Of a stretch of 64,000 bases of DNA, positions 46,694-55,900 are shown one piece after another. The translations under genes were made by a program, and so were the position numbers. Positions within the stretch are counted from its first letter, which is position 1. Each line of letters starts with the position of its first letter. The notes beneath the pieces were generated by a model. It was not told the DNA's origin and searched no databases. It saw only the letters and a program-made list of their open reading frames with translations. The stretch is from Micromonospora sp. KC723 (GTDB taxonomy: Bacteria > Actinomycetota > Actinomycetes > Mycobacteriales > Micromonosporaceae): the NCBI RefSeq assembly GCF_004348595.1, contig NZ_SMKD01000004.1, forward strand, positions 33,696 through 97,695. Reading direction: 5' to 3'.

Positions 46694-47025
46694 TCATGGA
46701 ATGCAGAGCCGCGCTCGCAGCGTGTCGTTGGCCCATTGTTCCCACCGCTAGGACGGCCAGCCGCGCTCACGGACGAACAGCAGATAGAGGCCGGGACTCA
46801 GGAGAGCGAGAAGGATGTCGGCCTCGGCGGTGATGCCGGCCTGTGCTCCTGGTTTGGCGACCAGAGCCTCGGCAGCGGCCATGTGCGCATGGAGCCGTTG
46901 CTTCCCGTGCGGCAGAGCTGCGCGATCTCGGCGTCGGACGCGCCGGCGGTGGCGACCATGTCGGTGATGGCCGCCACCCGGTGCAGGACTTCACGGGTGC
47001 CTCGGACGTGTGCGCAGCAGGGCAT
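46694..47025 (-). pseudogene. C-terminal half of a TetR-family regulator, interrupted
   Basis: Minus-strand fragments join into a TetR C-terminal domain. The first is GTREVLHRVAAITDMVATAG followed by SDAEIAQL. After a frameshift come KQRLHAHMAAAEALVAKPGA and ADILLALLSPGLYLLFVRER, then GWPS, an in-frame TAG, and RWEQWANDTLRARLCIP to a stop at 46694. So there is one frameshift and one nonsense codon. The DNA-binding N-terminus is not found: upstream sequence to 47240 gives only unassigned frames. Confidence 0.7.
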
Positions 47026-47240
47026 CGGCAGTCTCGGACGCTGTGGCGTCACGGAACCAGCCAGCTCAGAGTCGTCGGTTCCGTCCATCCGCTCGAAGCC
47101 GACGCGCAAAGGTGTTCCGCCCGCCTGCGGAGTGTCGGCAACCACGGCATGCGCCTGCCACCGGCCGGCGCCGGCGTGCACGGCATGCCCCAACAGTGGG
47201 GCGCCGATGCGGATCGTCGGGTAGGCCGCGGCCCGGCGGC

Positions 47241-47909
47241 TCAGGGCTGACGAATAGCCTCGCCGGCGATCTCGATCTGGACCTTCTTTCCGACCAGGAC
47301 ACCACCGCTTTCCAGAACGACGTTCCAGAGCAGGCCGTAGTCCTCACGATCGATTTCCGCCGTCGCGCTGAAGCCGAAGATGTCCTGCCCGTACGGATCC
47401 CGGCGAGCGCCACCGAATTCCACCTGAAGGTCGACCTGCCGGGTGATTTCCTTGACGGTCAAATCGCCGGTGAGCAGGAATCTGCCACTCGTACGATTCC
47501 GCGAATCGGGAATGTTTCCCGGCACCGATCTCCGACTGAGCCCGCTGTTGCGCAACCGCGCCCAATAGAAGATGGGGTCATCGACCGGCTGCCATTTAAT
47601 TCCCGTGCTGCGATACTCCAGCGTGGGATAATTTTCCACGTCGAGGAAGTCGACGCTGCTCAGGTGCACGTCCCGGTCGGCATTGCCGGTGCTGATGCTC
47701 GCTGTCCGGATCGTTGCGGTGACCGACGAGGCCAACGGGTCCTCCGCCACGACAATCCGGGCAGTGGCCTCGCCGAACTCACCGCGCACCGGGCTCACCA
47801 TCATGTGCCGGGCAAGGAAACCGATCCGCTTGTGTGCCGGATCGAGAAGATATGTCCCGGCCGCTGGAATGGTCATACCATCCCAGGATCGTGTGGCTAA
47901 ACCGGTCAT
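47241..47909 (-). CDS. YceI family protein
   Basis: This is a 222-residue YceI-like lipocalin-fold protein that probably binds a polyisoprenoid or other lipid. The opening is PAAGTYLLDPAHKRIGFLAR, with the family's SxxxFxxxH-like start, then MMVSPVRGEFGEATARIVVA, SISTGNADRDVHLSSVDFLD and the late GDLTVKEITRQVDLQVEFGG. No signal peptide is seen, so it is likely cytoplasmic, as for many actinobacterial members. Relative to typical members there are about 15 extra residues before GDLTVKE (RNSGLSRRSVPGNIPDSRNR). The ATG at 47909 is preferred over a start at 48044. Confidence 0.88.
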   Translation of the reverse strand: MTGLATRSWDGMTIPAAGTYLLDPAHKRIGFLARHMMVSPVRGEFGEATARIVVAEDPLASSVTATIRTASISTGNADRDVHLSSVDFLDVENYPTLEYRSTGIKWQPVDDPIFYWARLRNSGLSRRSVPGNIPDSRNRTSGRFLLTGDLTVKEITRQVDLQVEFGGARRDPYGQDIFGFSATAEIDREDYGLLWNVVLESGGVLVGKKVQIEIAGEAIRQP

Positions 47910-48231
47910 CAGCGTGCTCTCCCCCTCACCCTTCAGGGTCTTTCCGAGTTTGCAACTGCGGTGTGGTCCGCTAACCAACTGGAACCCTCGCCCCCCGAGG
48001 CCCAGCATAGGGACAGTCCACCATATCTCAGCCACCAGAACCACGCCGAGGTCCGGCCCCTTCCGGGAGGCCCGGCGCCGGCACGCAATTCGGTCATTCC
48101 CGTACCGACAAGAAAGGTGAGCGGGAACACGCCCCGCTTACCGATCGATTCCGGTCGAGCGCGGGTCGGCCCCGCCGCGTCCCGTCGGCCGGCTGTGAGC
48201 AGCCTCACCCGGTCCGGCCCGGAAGCGGCCG

Positions 48232-48470
48232 GTGGCGCAGGCCCGTACGCCGGCCGTCCGCGCACCGCACCGCATGCCGGTCGGCGTCCTCGTTCTGCTG
48301 CGACGGCCCGACGGCAGGATCCCGCTGACCGAGCAGGCCGGCGGCATCTACCTGGCCGGCATGTGGGTCATCCCGGGCGACAACGTCGACGCGGCGAGGA
48401 CGTCGACGCCGTCGAGCCCCGAGAAGTGCGCCGAAGTCGCCTGGTTCCCACCCGACGAGCAAGCGGTCGC
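48232..48470 (+). pseudogene. Remnant of a NUDIX hydrolase
   Basis: VGVLVLLRRPDGRIPLTEQA, then GGIYLAGMWVIPG, is the usual start of an MutT/NUDIX domain. PEKCAEVAWFPPDE is its usual end. The NUDIX box GX5EX7REUXEEXGU expected between them is absent, so an internal deletion of some 50 residues has removed the catalytic motif. Confidence 0.6.
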
Positions 48471-48734
48471 TCATGGAAGCCACGATCGCCCCGTCCGCCC
48501 GTGGGGAACAACGCGCAAGATCGAACCGCCGCATAAGCCACCGGTTATCGTTCGACGCCATGCGCGGCCGCGGCAACCACGGGTGTGACCTTCCAGGCCC
48601 ACAGAGCCGACCAGCCGGTCCGGAAAGCCTGCTGGGCGGGCTGTGCGGTGTCGGATGGCCCGGATCTGCCCTGTCCCGCGACGCCCCACCGGCTTGGTTC
48701 CCGTGACTCCATCGACAAGGAGAGTCTGGTCCGG
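48471..48734. other. No gene recognised
   Basis: A short spacer between the NUDIX and LysR fragments, with no recognisable coding content. Confidence 0.35.
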
Positions 48735-48843
48735 CGGAACGCCGACGCTGGGCACCATGGGCCCGCAGGCGTGGATGATCGGCAAGATCGTCGAGCTGTT
48801 CCGATCCCGCCACCCGGACGTCCACATCAACCACCGCGTGTAG
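48735..48843 (+). pseudogene. Fragment of a LysR-type effector domain
   Basis: LGTMGPQAWMIGKIVELFRS, then RHPDVHINHR and a stop, matches the first strand-helix-strand of LysR substrate-binding domains (LRIGxxG...LxxFRxRHPDVxVxxRE). Nothing of the HTH or the rest of the domain is present. Confidence 0.5.
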
Positions 48844-48907
48844 GCCTGGACGCGGCCTGGACTCAGGCCGCGTCCAGGCCTGAACCGGGCCGGCCACGAC
48901 ACTGAGC

Positions 48908-49045
48908 GGACACACCGCCGTTGTCACCGACGGCAGTTCCGGTAGGAACCTGGAACTGGCGCGGCCGCTGTAGCAGCGCGGCAACGCCGTGCTGATCTGC
49001 GGACGTGACAACGACCGGCTCGCCGCCGCGCACGTCGCCGGATGC
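48908..49045 (+). pseudogene. N-terminal fragment of a short-chain dehydrogenase
   Basis: HTAVVTDGSSGRNLELARPL, a TAG, then QRGNAVLICGRDNDRLAAAH corresponds to the Rossmann start of DltE-like SDRs (TGGSSGIGLELAR...RGNxVIxxGRD). The nucleotide-binding glycine motif is damaged (DGSSGRN), a stop lies in frame, and the remainder of the enzyme is absent. Confidence 0.6.
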
Positions 49046-49484
49046 GCCGCGCTCGCCCTCTCAGCGGATTCGACCTGGACCCCGCCCAGGTCGCCAGGTA
49101 TCTGGCCAGCCGGGCGACCATCGGCGTCGTCAGCGAAGTGGTCGCCGGCACCCGCACCGCCTCCTCTACTGCGGCACCTGACCCGTCCGCGGCGCGTGCC
49201 GGCGACCGGTCCCGGCACGCGCCCACCCGACCGGCCGGCATCGACATCGAATACGGCACGGCGAGTGTCGGATGGTTGAGACACCGCTGTCTGGCGCAAG
49301 CGGCAGGCCGCGCCCGGCGGCGACCCAGACGAGGCCGGCACGTGGGCGGTCCCCGGGATCGGGATAGATCTTGCCATCCCCCGCAGGATCAGCCGAGCAA
49401 CTCCGGTCAGCCGCGCCGGGGTTCACGCAAATCGGGCGCTCGGCCAACCAGCGTGGACCCCTGCGGCGCCTTGTCGCGGTCGCG
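49046..49484. other. No gene recognised
   Basis: This 439-bp stretch shows only shadow-like frames. A plus-strand run (FDLDPAQVARYLASRATIGV, then VSEVVAGTRTASS) reads like protein but cannot be assigned. The area belongs to the decayed block between 44.7 and 52.9 kb. Confidence 0.3.
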
Positions 49485-49901
49485 CTACACCGAGGTGCAG
49501 GGCATGCCGTTGAGGGCGAAGGCTGTCGGAGCCGTCCCGCTTCCACCGAAGCCCACGGTGGCTTCGGCGCCCGGCGCCAGCGTGGCGATCCAGGAGGCCG
49601 GGTGGAAGGTGCCGGTCGTGCCGTTGCGCGTGATCGTGCCGTTGAACCGGGACTCGATCCTGGACGACGTTGGCAGCGTGAATTGGACCGTCCAGTTCGT
49701 CAGCGGAGCGGTAGTGGTGTTCACTACCGAGATGACCACCTGAAAGCCCCCGAAGGTGAGCAGATCGACCTCGCAGGTCGGGGCCTCGGTAGCCGCGGGG
49801 ACCGAAACGGCGGCGGCCGGTGTCGTGGCAAGGGTCGGCGCGCCTGCCGCCGCAAGGCACACCAGCACGGCGAGGGTGGTGAGGATACGGATGCGGTTCA
49901 T
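49485..49901 (-). CDS. Small secreted CBM2-type carbohydrate-binding protein
   Basis: This is a 138-residue exported protein that consists of a signal peptide and a single cellulose-binding-type domain. The ATG at 49901 follows GGAGGAG. The signal is MNRIRILTTLAVLVCLAAAG, with cleavage near PAAAVS. The mature part (about 40-138) is a family 2 carbohydrate-binding module-like fold: FQVVISVVNTTTAPLTNWTV, then FNGTITRNGTTGTFHPASWI, then LAPGAEATVGFGGSG, with a Cys near each end (TCEVDLL, MPCTSV) able to form the usual disulfide. No catalytic domain is attached, so it may be a stand-alone binding module or the remnant of a larger glycosidase. Confidence 0.8.
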   Translation of the reverse strand: MNRIRILTTLAVLVCLAAAGAPTLATTPAAAVSVPAATEAPTCEVDLLTFGGFQVVISVVNTTTAPLTNWTVQFTLPTSSRIESRFNGTITRNGTTGTFHPASWIATLAPGAEATVGFGGSGTAPTAFALNGMPCTSV

Positions 49902-50371
49902 GGTGCTCCTCCGGCAGGGATCGGTGTCCGCCCCATCGTGATCCGGGCCACCACCGCCCGATGGACCAGTTTGACGGGCATCAGGCAGGACCACTCGCGA
50001 CGGTGATCAGGAGGGCACGCTCGCCCCGGCTGCCACCGCGGAGGCAAGGCCGGCCGCCCGGCGATCGAACTGCCGTTCTCAGGGTGTCGGCTATCGTCGA
50101 CGGCACCACGAGCACGATCACCCTGCCCGTCAAACCGGGTACGGATGTGACGTGCTCGCCCCCGTCCTCCTACCCCCCGGGACGCCGCCCCGCTACGCCG
50201 TCCAGCAACCGTGCCGCACCGACAACCCCGAGCAGATCTTCACCTTCACCGGCCCGGTGCCCTGACCGGGTTCGCGGCACATTCGCCACCGCGGCGCCTG
50301 AGCCTGCGCGGGCGAGTGCGGGCGGTCCGGACGGGCTGACGTTTCGTCCCCACGCGTGGGCCGGGGTGGAG
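49902..50371. other. No intact gene; possible frameshifted secreted-protein remnant
   Basis: Plus-strand frames near 50080-50270 (VLRVSAIVDGTTSTITLPVK, then in another frame VLAPVLLPPGTPPRYAVQQP, then TDNPEQIFTFTGPVP and a stop) read like the tail of one small protein broken by an indel. No start or family was identified. Confidence 0.35.
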
Positions 50372-50764
50372 TCAGGTCAGCTCGCGGCCTGTGGTGCTGT
50401 CGACGTGATCCGGAATAGCGCCGTCGTGGCGGTCGCCGGTTGTGGCGGTGCCGGTGGGTTCGAACATCAGGATGGCGCCGCCCGGTGACGACGGCTTGTG
50501 TTCGGTTCCTCTGGGCACGACGAAGACGTCACCCGGCGCGAGGGTCACGGTTCGTTCAGTGCCGTCGGCGTCACGCAGCGCGATGTCGAACCGGCCGTCG
50601 AGGCCGAGGAAGAACTCGTCAGTGTCGTCGTGCACGTGCCAGATGTGCTCGCCTCGGGTGTGTGCGACCCGGACGTCGTAGTCATTGACCCGCGAGACGA
50701 TCCGAGGGCTGTAGATCTGGTCGAAGGAGGCTAGCGCCTCGGTGAGGTTCAGGGGTTTGCGCAT
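50372..50764 (-). CDS. Cupin domain protein
   Basis: This is a 130-residue single-domain cupin. Motif 1 is GEHIWHVHDDTDEFFLGLDG, carrying the His-x-His and Glu metal ligands, and motif 2 is LAPGDVFVVPRGTEHKPSSP with the last His. The start at ATG 50764 (MRKPLNLTEAL) is preferred over long upstream extensions that would overlap the AraC gene. It is divergent from an AraC-family regulator gene 48 bp away, so that regulator probably controls it. The enzymatic role, if any, is unknown. Confidence 0.88.
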   Translation of the reverse strand: MRKPLNLTEALASFDQIYSPRIVSRVNDYDVRVAHTRGEHIWHVHDDTDEFFLGLDGRFDIALRDADGTERTVTLAPGDVFVVPRGTEHKPSSPGGAILMFEPTGTATTGDRHDGAIPDHVDSTTGRELT

Positions 50765-50812
50765 GCGTCCAGCGTGCCGGGCTCGGGGTAGCGAGTCTTG
50801 TACGTTCTTGAT

Positions 50813-51727
50813 GTGAGCGAGCCGTTGCCCGAGTCGTGCCGGGTCGTTGCTTGGCGGCCGGGTGTCGCCGGAATCGCGGAGGTCTTCCACGCACAGATCG
50901 CGCACTACCGGTACCCCAAGCATTGTCACGAAACATGGACCGTCCTGATCGTTGATCATGGCGCTATCCGGTACGACCTCGACACGCGTCACCACGGCGC
51001 CGTCGCGGAGACGGTCAGCGTCCTGCCCCCCGGCGTGATCCACAACGGGTACCCAGCGGAACGCTTCGGCTCATTCCGCAAACGCAATCTGTACCTGGAC
51101 AGCGGCTTTCTCCCGCTGGACCTCGTCGGCCGCGCCGTCGACGCCTCCACCTTCCAGGACGCGAGCCTGCGGGCAGCAATTAGCGCGCTGCACAACCGCC
51201 TCGTCGCACCCGACGCACTCGATGTCGAAGCACACCTTGCGCTGATCGCCGAGCGGTTCCGACAACGGCTTCGACGACGCCCGCTGACCGTCCATGAGCC
51301 GGAACCCGCCATCGCTGACCAGCTCCGGCAGTATCTCGACGGCCACATCACCGAGAACGTCACGCTTGACCAGGCCGCGCGGTTGCTGGGCCGCAGCGTG
51401 CCCCATCTCGTACGAAGCTTCACCAAACGGTACAGCATTTCCCCCCACGCGTATGTCGTCGCAAAGCGCATCGAGGCGGCGCGGAACCTGCTGCTGCAAG
51501 GTATGCCGGCGGCGCAGGTCGCGACCGACGTTGGCTTTCACGACCAAGCCCACCTCACGCGTCACTTCAAGCGGCACATCTCGGTCACACCGGCGCGGTA
51601 TGCCGCCAGCGCCGACAAGGGACCGCAGCATACGAGGGTGCCGCGTGTCGCTGATGTGGCCAGGACGGACCCTCGTCAAGGTCGCTCACAGCGTAGAAGG
51701 CTGGCACCGACCCGTCAGGCTGAATGA
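50813..51727 (+). CDS. AraC-family transcriptional regulator
   Basis: This is a regulator of about 304 residues. The N-terminal AraC-type sensing cupin includes HYRYPKHCHETWTVLIVDHG and VSVLPPGVIHNGYPAERFGS. The C-terminal double helix-turn-helix includes LDQAARLLGRSVPHLVRSFT and PAAQVATDVGFHDQAHLTRH, then FKRHISVTPARYA. I prefer the GTG at 50813; a TTG at 50798 is possible. The last ~45 residues after ARYAAS are Arg-rich, lie opposite the next gene and are probably not original. It is divergent from the cupin gene, its likely target. Confidence 0.88.
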   Translation: MSEPLPESCRVVAWRPGVAGIAEVFHAQIAHYRYPKHCHETWTVLIVDHGAIRYDLDTRHHGAVAETVSVLPPGVIHNGYPAERFGSFRKRNLYLDSGFLPLDLVGRAVDASTFQDASLRAAISALHNRLVAPDALDVEAHLALIAERFRQRLRRRPLTVHEPEPAIADQLRQYLDGHITENVTLDQAARLLGRSVPHLVRSFTKRYSISPHAYVVAKRIEAARNLLLQGMPAAQVATDVGFHDQAHLTRHFKRHISVTPARYAASADKGPQHTRVPRVADVARTDPRQGRSQRRRLAPTRQAE

Positions 51728-51980
51728 TCACGGCGTTCTCGCCACCCTCAGGCTCCCATGTGCCATCGACGTACTCGTCGCCGTCAGTCATGAACAGGTA
51801 GGCCACGCGGCACTCGTCATCACTGTCCAGGCGGAACTGACCGATGAACGTCATCGGCTCGCCGAGCGACCCCGACACCGGCCACTGCGGAGTCCGCAGC
51901 CACACCGGATGTCCACCCAGCTTGGTGACCGGCAAGCCGGTCACCTCGCTGCCTGGCTCGAATCGAACTGGACGACGCAT
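51585..51980 (-). CDS. DUF1963 (YwqG-like) protein, C-terminus probably altered
   Basis: This 131-residue protein opens like DUF1963/YwqG proteins: VTKLGGHPVWLRTPQWPVSG, then GEPMTFIGQFRLDSDDECRV and AYLFMTDG. The function of this family is unknown. The last ~30 residues (WPHQRHAAPSYAAVPCRRWR) are antisense to the AraC gene and do not look conserved, so the true end was probably lost by a frameshift or truncation. The ATG at 51980 has a plausible purine-rich site upstream. Confidence 0.65.
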   Translation of the reverse strand: MRRPVRFEPGSEVTGLPVTKLGGHPVWLRTPQWPVSGSLGEPMTFIGQFRLDSDDECRVAYLFMTDGDEYVDGTWEPEGGENAVIIQPDGSVPAFYAVSDLDEGPSWPHQRHAAPSYAAVPCRRWRHTAPV

Positions 51981-52159
51981 GCCCGCAACTCCTTGTAGCT
52001 CGTCACGCCCTCAGGTCACCGCTGACACCGGCGGTAGGTTCTGCCGGAGCATAGTGACGCGTCAGGCAGGGTTCGCCCCGTTCCTGGCAGACTGCTCGGG
52101 TGATCGTCAGATTTGCGAGAGAGCACGACATCCATGGCTTCCTTGCCTGACGGCCTAGG

Positions 52160-52345
52160 TGGAGTGCTGGTTCGGCCCGATGGCGGGTGGGCTGTTGTTC
52201 GGGACGAAGGCCCAGACCTATCACGTCCAGTGGCTTGTCGTATCTGAGCAGTCACGGGGGAAGGGCCTCGGTCGTGCGCTGATGGCGGAGGCGATACGTG
52301 CGGGGCCCAGGCACCGTTGAGGTGGTCACCTTGGGGCCGACCACC
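52160..52345 (+). pseudogene. Remnant of a GNAT acetyltransferase
   Basis: MAGGLLFGTKAQTYHVQWLV followed by VSEQSRGKGLGRALMAEAIR is an unmistakable GNAT motif A (V-x-x-x-x-RGKGLGRAL). A frameshift then separates it from GTVEVVTLG in the adjoining frame. The rest of the enzyme on both sides is missing. Confidence 0.7.
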
Positions 52346-52650
52346 CGGGCGCCACGGCTGATAGGCGTATTTGCGACCTCGTTCGTACTCGCCGCGGTGT
52401 TCGCCGCCGACCCGGCGCTGGGTTCCGCCCGGCACGCCAGACGCCCCGGCCAGCTCGCTCAGCACGCACGGTGCCATCCACATGCTCAGCGCCGCGGTGG
52501 GCTTCATCGCACTCCGCGCCGGATTCCTGTTCCTCGGTCGTTACTTCGCCGCCGAACGCAGGCGGGGATGGGCCATCGCCTCCCGACTCGTGCCGGTTGG
52601 AGTCATCGCGGGCTTCGCCGGTTCCTCGGTTTCGGTGCCGTCCATGCCCC
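52346..52650 (+). pseudogene. Frameshifted DUF998 membrane protein
   Basis: LIGVFATSFVLAAVFAADPA and LGS lie in one frame. The continuation PPGTPDAPASSLSTHGAIHM, LSAAVGFIALRAGFLFLGRY and GWAIASRLVPVGVIAGFAGS lies in the next. Together these match the middle of a DUF998 integral membrane protein (FxxDPxxGFPPGTP...HGxxH...). One frameshift and missing ends make it a relic. Confidence 0.6.
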
Positions 52651-52722
52651 ACCCTCGCGTCTCCCCCCAACGGAGACTCAAGCCGACTCGCCAGCCAGCG
52701 GCCAACCTCTCCACCGCAAGTA

Positions 52723-52771
52723 TGAACCGCCCCGGATCCTGTGGAGTCCCTACAAGAACCGGGGCGGTTCA
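52723..52771. repeat. Perfect 13-bp inverted repeat with 23-nt spacer
   Basis: TGAACCGCCCCGG (52723-52735) is the exact reverse complement of CCGGGGCGGTTCA (52759-52771). It lies in a gene-free stretch between the DUF998 relic and the RHS terminator. It could be a terminator or a mobile-element end; no gene is clearly served by it. Confidence 0.6.
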
Positions 52772-52910
52772 CTCGACAACCTGGTACGCGTGCCGCACGT
52801 CGGCTACCACCAAGAACGCGACGGCGTGGACACGCGCGGCGCTGACCGGTTCCGCCACCGTTGAAGGCGAACTCGGAGACGTGTGCTGGCGGGCATCCGC
52901 CCGCCGGCTG

Positions 52911-52959
52911 CGCGGGCCGGGCCGGGCCGGTACGAACGAACGGCCCGGCCCGGCCCGCG
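52911..52959. terminator. 19-bp perfect hairpin terminating the RHS gene
   Basis: CGCGGGCCGGGCCGGGCCG (52911-52929) pairs with 52941-52959 without mismatch across an 11-nt loop. It lies 15 bp past the stop codon of the minus-strand RHS gene and is the strongest hairpin I saw in the window. Confidence 0.8.
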
Positions 52960-52973
52960 GTGTCATCCGACCG

Positions 52974-55900
52974 TCACCACCGGCCCCGTGACCACTTGGT
53001 GTACATGAAGCCGAAGCAGCCGGCGTAGCCCCATGAGCGCCACTTGCCTCGGAACGCCTTGCGGTTCTTGATGGAGTCCGCGACGACCCCGCCGAACGCG
53101 CCGTAGGCGCAGGCCTTGCCGTAGCGCTTACCGCGCTTCTTCCACTTGTTGGTGAACTTGTAGAACTTCTTCGCGCCGTGGTTGATCCAGCAGGTGCCGC
53201 ACCATCGGGTCTTGCCGTGGCCGCCGCTGCGGTTCCAGCACCACTTCCACACACAGATGCGCTTGCCGTCCAGGTCCAGTTTGTTGGCCGGGTCTGCGCA
53301 GGTGTACTCGTAGCGGCCGCAGCTGCCCCCGTAGACGGGGTCGACCTGCAGGAACCGTCCGGTGGCGGTGTTGTAGAGCCGGACCCCCATCAGCACCAGC
53401 CCGGACGGGGCGTCCGCGGCGCGGAGCTTGCCGCCGAGCCAGCCGTACCGGCGCTCGCCGACCTCGTCGGCCGGGATGCCGTACTCGGACGTCTCACCGA
53501 CCGTGGTCAGGCCGGCGTCGTCGCCGTGGATGGTGGCGACCACGTCGCCGTGCAGGTTGGTCAACTGCCAACCGACGACGCCGGCGGCGCTGTTCCAGAT
53601 CCCGGCCAGCTCCGCCAGCCCGGCGACCGGACGGGTGTGGTCGGTGGCGTCTTCCTGCGTCCAGGCCGGAGCGTCCTCGTCGCCGTCGTAGTGGTGTACG
53701 GCCGTGACCGTCGCGGCACCCACCGTGTCGGTCCACGAACGAATCCGTTCGCCGTCGACGTCAAGCCGGTAGTCGGTGCTCCGCCCGCCCTGGGTGATCG
53801 TGTCCACCAGGTCGGTGACGTGGTAGCCGACGGTGGTCTCCCCGCCGGCCGGGTTCGCGGTGTCGACAGCGGGCACGCTTGTCGTACGGCCCAGCGTGTC
53901 GTAGGCGTACCCGGCGGTGGTGGCCCGGTCGGCGGTGTCGTAGCTCCACGTCCGGGTCGCCGCCGGGCTCGTGGCCTGGCAGCCTCCGTCGCCGGCCGGG
54001 CCGTACTCGGTGACCGACCGGCGGTTGCTGGCCGCGTCGAAGGCGTACGCCCGGGTGATGCAGGCCTCTCCGGCGGTGACCTGGACCTGGGTGAGCCGGC
54101 CGACCTGGTCGTAGCGGTACGCCCGGCGCGACAGCGTGCTCACGATCTCCCGAGCCTGGCCGTGAGCAGAGTGGTTCACCGACTCGCGGAACAGGGTGCA
54201 GTCGGTGGCCGCGCAACCCGGTCGGGTGTACGCCACCGCGATCGGCTCACCGCTCGGGTCGACCTGCCGGTTCACCACGACCCCGTTGGGCCAGCTTTCC
54301 GAGACCAGGGTGCCGTCCGGGTCGTAGCCGCCGGTGAACAGGCCGGCCTGGCTGTCGTGCACGGAGGTGAGCAGCCCGCGCCGTTCGGCGCCTCCGTCGT
54401 AGGTATGCACCCTCGTGCCCCGCCCGTCGGTGCTGGTCGCCACTCGGCTCCGCAGGTCGTACGTGGTGGTCGAGACGTTGCCGTCGGCGTCGGTGTACGA
54501 CGTCAGCCGGCCCAACGTGTCGTAGCCGCGCACGATCTCGGCGATCACCGTGCCGCCGCTGACCGACTGGGTCCGCACGAGCAGCCCGGTGACCGGGTCG
54601 TACACCTTGCGTTCGGCCGGCACGGCAGTGCCGGAGCCGGCTGGCCCGGTCACCGTCGTCTCGTACTCGCGGCCCGCCCCGTCGTACCTGGTGTTGGTGG
54701 TCCGCAGCACTCCGGCACTGGTGCGTTCGGTGATTACCCGGGGCTGGTGGAACATGTCGTAGGTGGTAACCGTCGCCGGCACTTCCGGCCCGTCGGCCGG
54801 CTGCCCGCCCGGCTGTACCCGGCAGGGCAGGTTCGCCCACTCCGGCCGCAGGTCGCACTCGGGGTGCCCGGAGCCGGCGGTGGCCCGGTAGACAACCGTC
54901 CGGCGGGTGGCGGGGGTGTCCGCCGAGCTGCCACCGGCCGCTGTGGTGGTCGAGGTCTCCACCGCGGTGCCCGGGTCGTAGCTGCTGCGCACAGTGTGGG
55001 CCAGTCCGCCCGGGTCGGCGGTGGTCGCCGTCGGCTGGCGCAACGACCAGTCGTAGGCGGTGCTGGTGGTGCGCTTGTCCGCGTCCACCTCGACACCGGT
55101 CGGCCCCCAGTGCCGGACGAGGTCCTCCCGCGTGGTGACCAGGTGGTACGGGCCGCCGGTCGACGGCGCGCCCTGGTCGTAGGTGTTGCGGGTGAGGGTT
55201 CTGCCGAGGACGGTGGCGCCGCTGGGGAGCACCACTTCACGGCGCGGGGCGAGGGTGGACAGCAGCCGCTGCCCGTCGTCGGACCAGACCTGTTCGGTGG
55301 AGTGGTCCAGGGCGAGGCTGCTCTCCCGCTCCGGGGTGTCGCCGGGCGCCTCGTTCAACGCCCGGGCCCGGTTGGCGGCGGTCAGCGAACGGATCACGTT
55401 GCCGTGCGCGTCCCGCCAGGTGGCCGTGACGTGCCCGCCGGGGACGGCGGTGTTCACCTCGCGGGCGTTGGCGTCCAGGTAGGTCACCGACGCGCGTTCC
55501 CAGCTCGACGGCAGGACGCCGGTCGCCGGGTTGCCCGAGGGCACCTGGTCGGCGGGGAAGACCGCCGTGGCGTCGGTCGGCGCCTCGGACTGCCCCCAGC
55601 GGGCGGTCTGGGCCGGTGACAGGTCGTACGGGGCGCCGCCGCCGGAGACCGGCACCCGGTAGACAACCGTGTCGGTGGCGGTGCCGGCGGCGAGCGCGGA
55701 CCGGCTCACCTGGTGTAGCCGGCCGGCGCCCGGGTCACCGGGGATGGTGGTGTAGCGGAATCGCCACGGCTCCTGACCGGGCGGGGTGACCGTGGACAGC
55801 ACCCCGTCGGCCTGGTACGCGTAGGTCTCCCACTGGTGCCGGACGACGCCGCCGTCGGCCCGGTCCCGCCGGGGGTCCCACCGCGCCCGCAACCGGCCGG

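Noticed and set aside
52911..52959. GGCCGGGCCGGG run considered as a tandem repeat or CRISPR-like unit
   Set aside because: The two arms are exact reverse complements around a short loop, immediately after a stop codon, so a terminator hairpin explains it.
53178..55619. Long plus-strand open frame opposite the RHS gene
   Set aside because: Composition (Gly, Arg, Val, His) and absence of motifs mark it as the antisense shadow of the RHS repeats.
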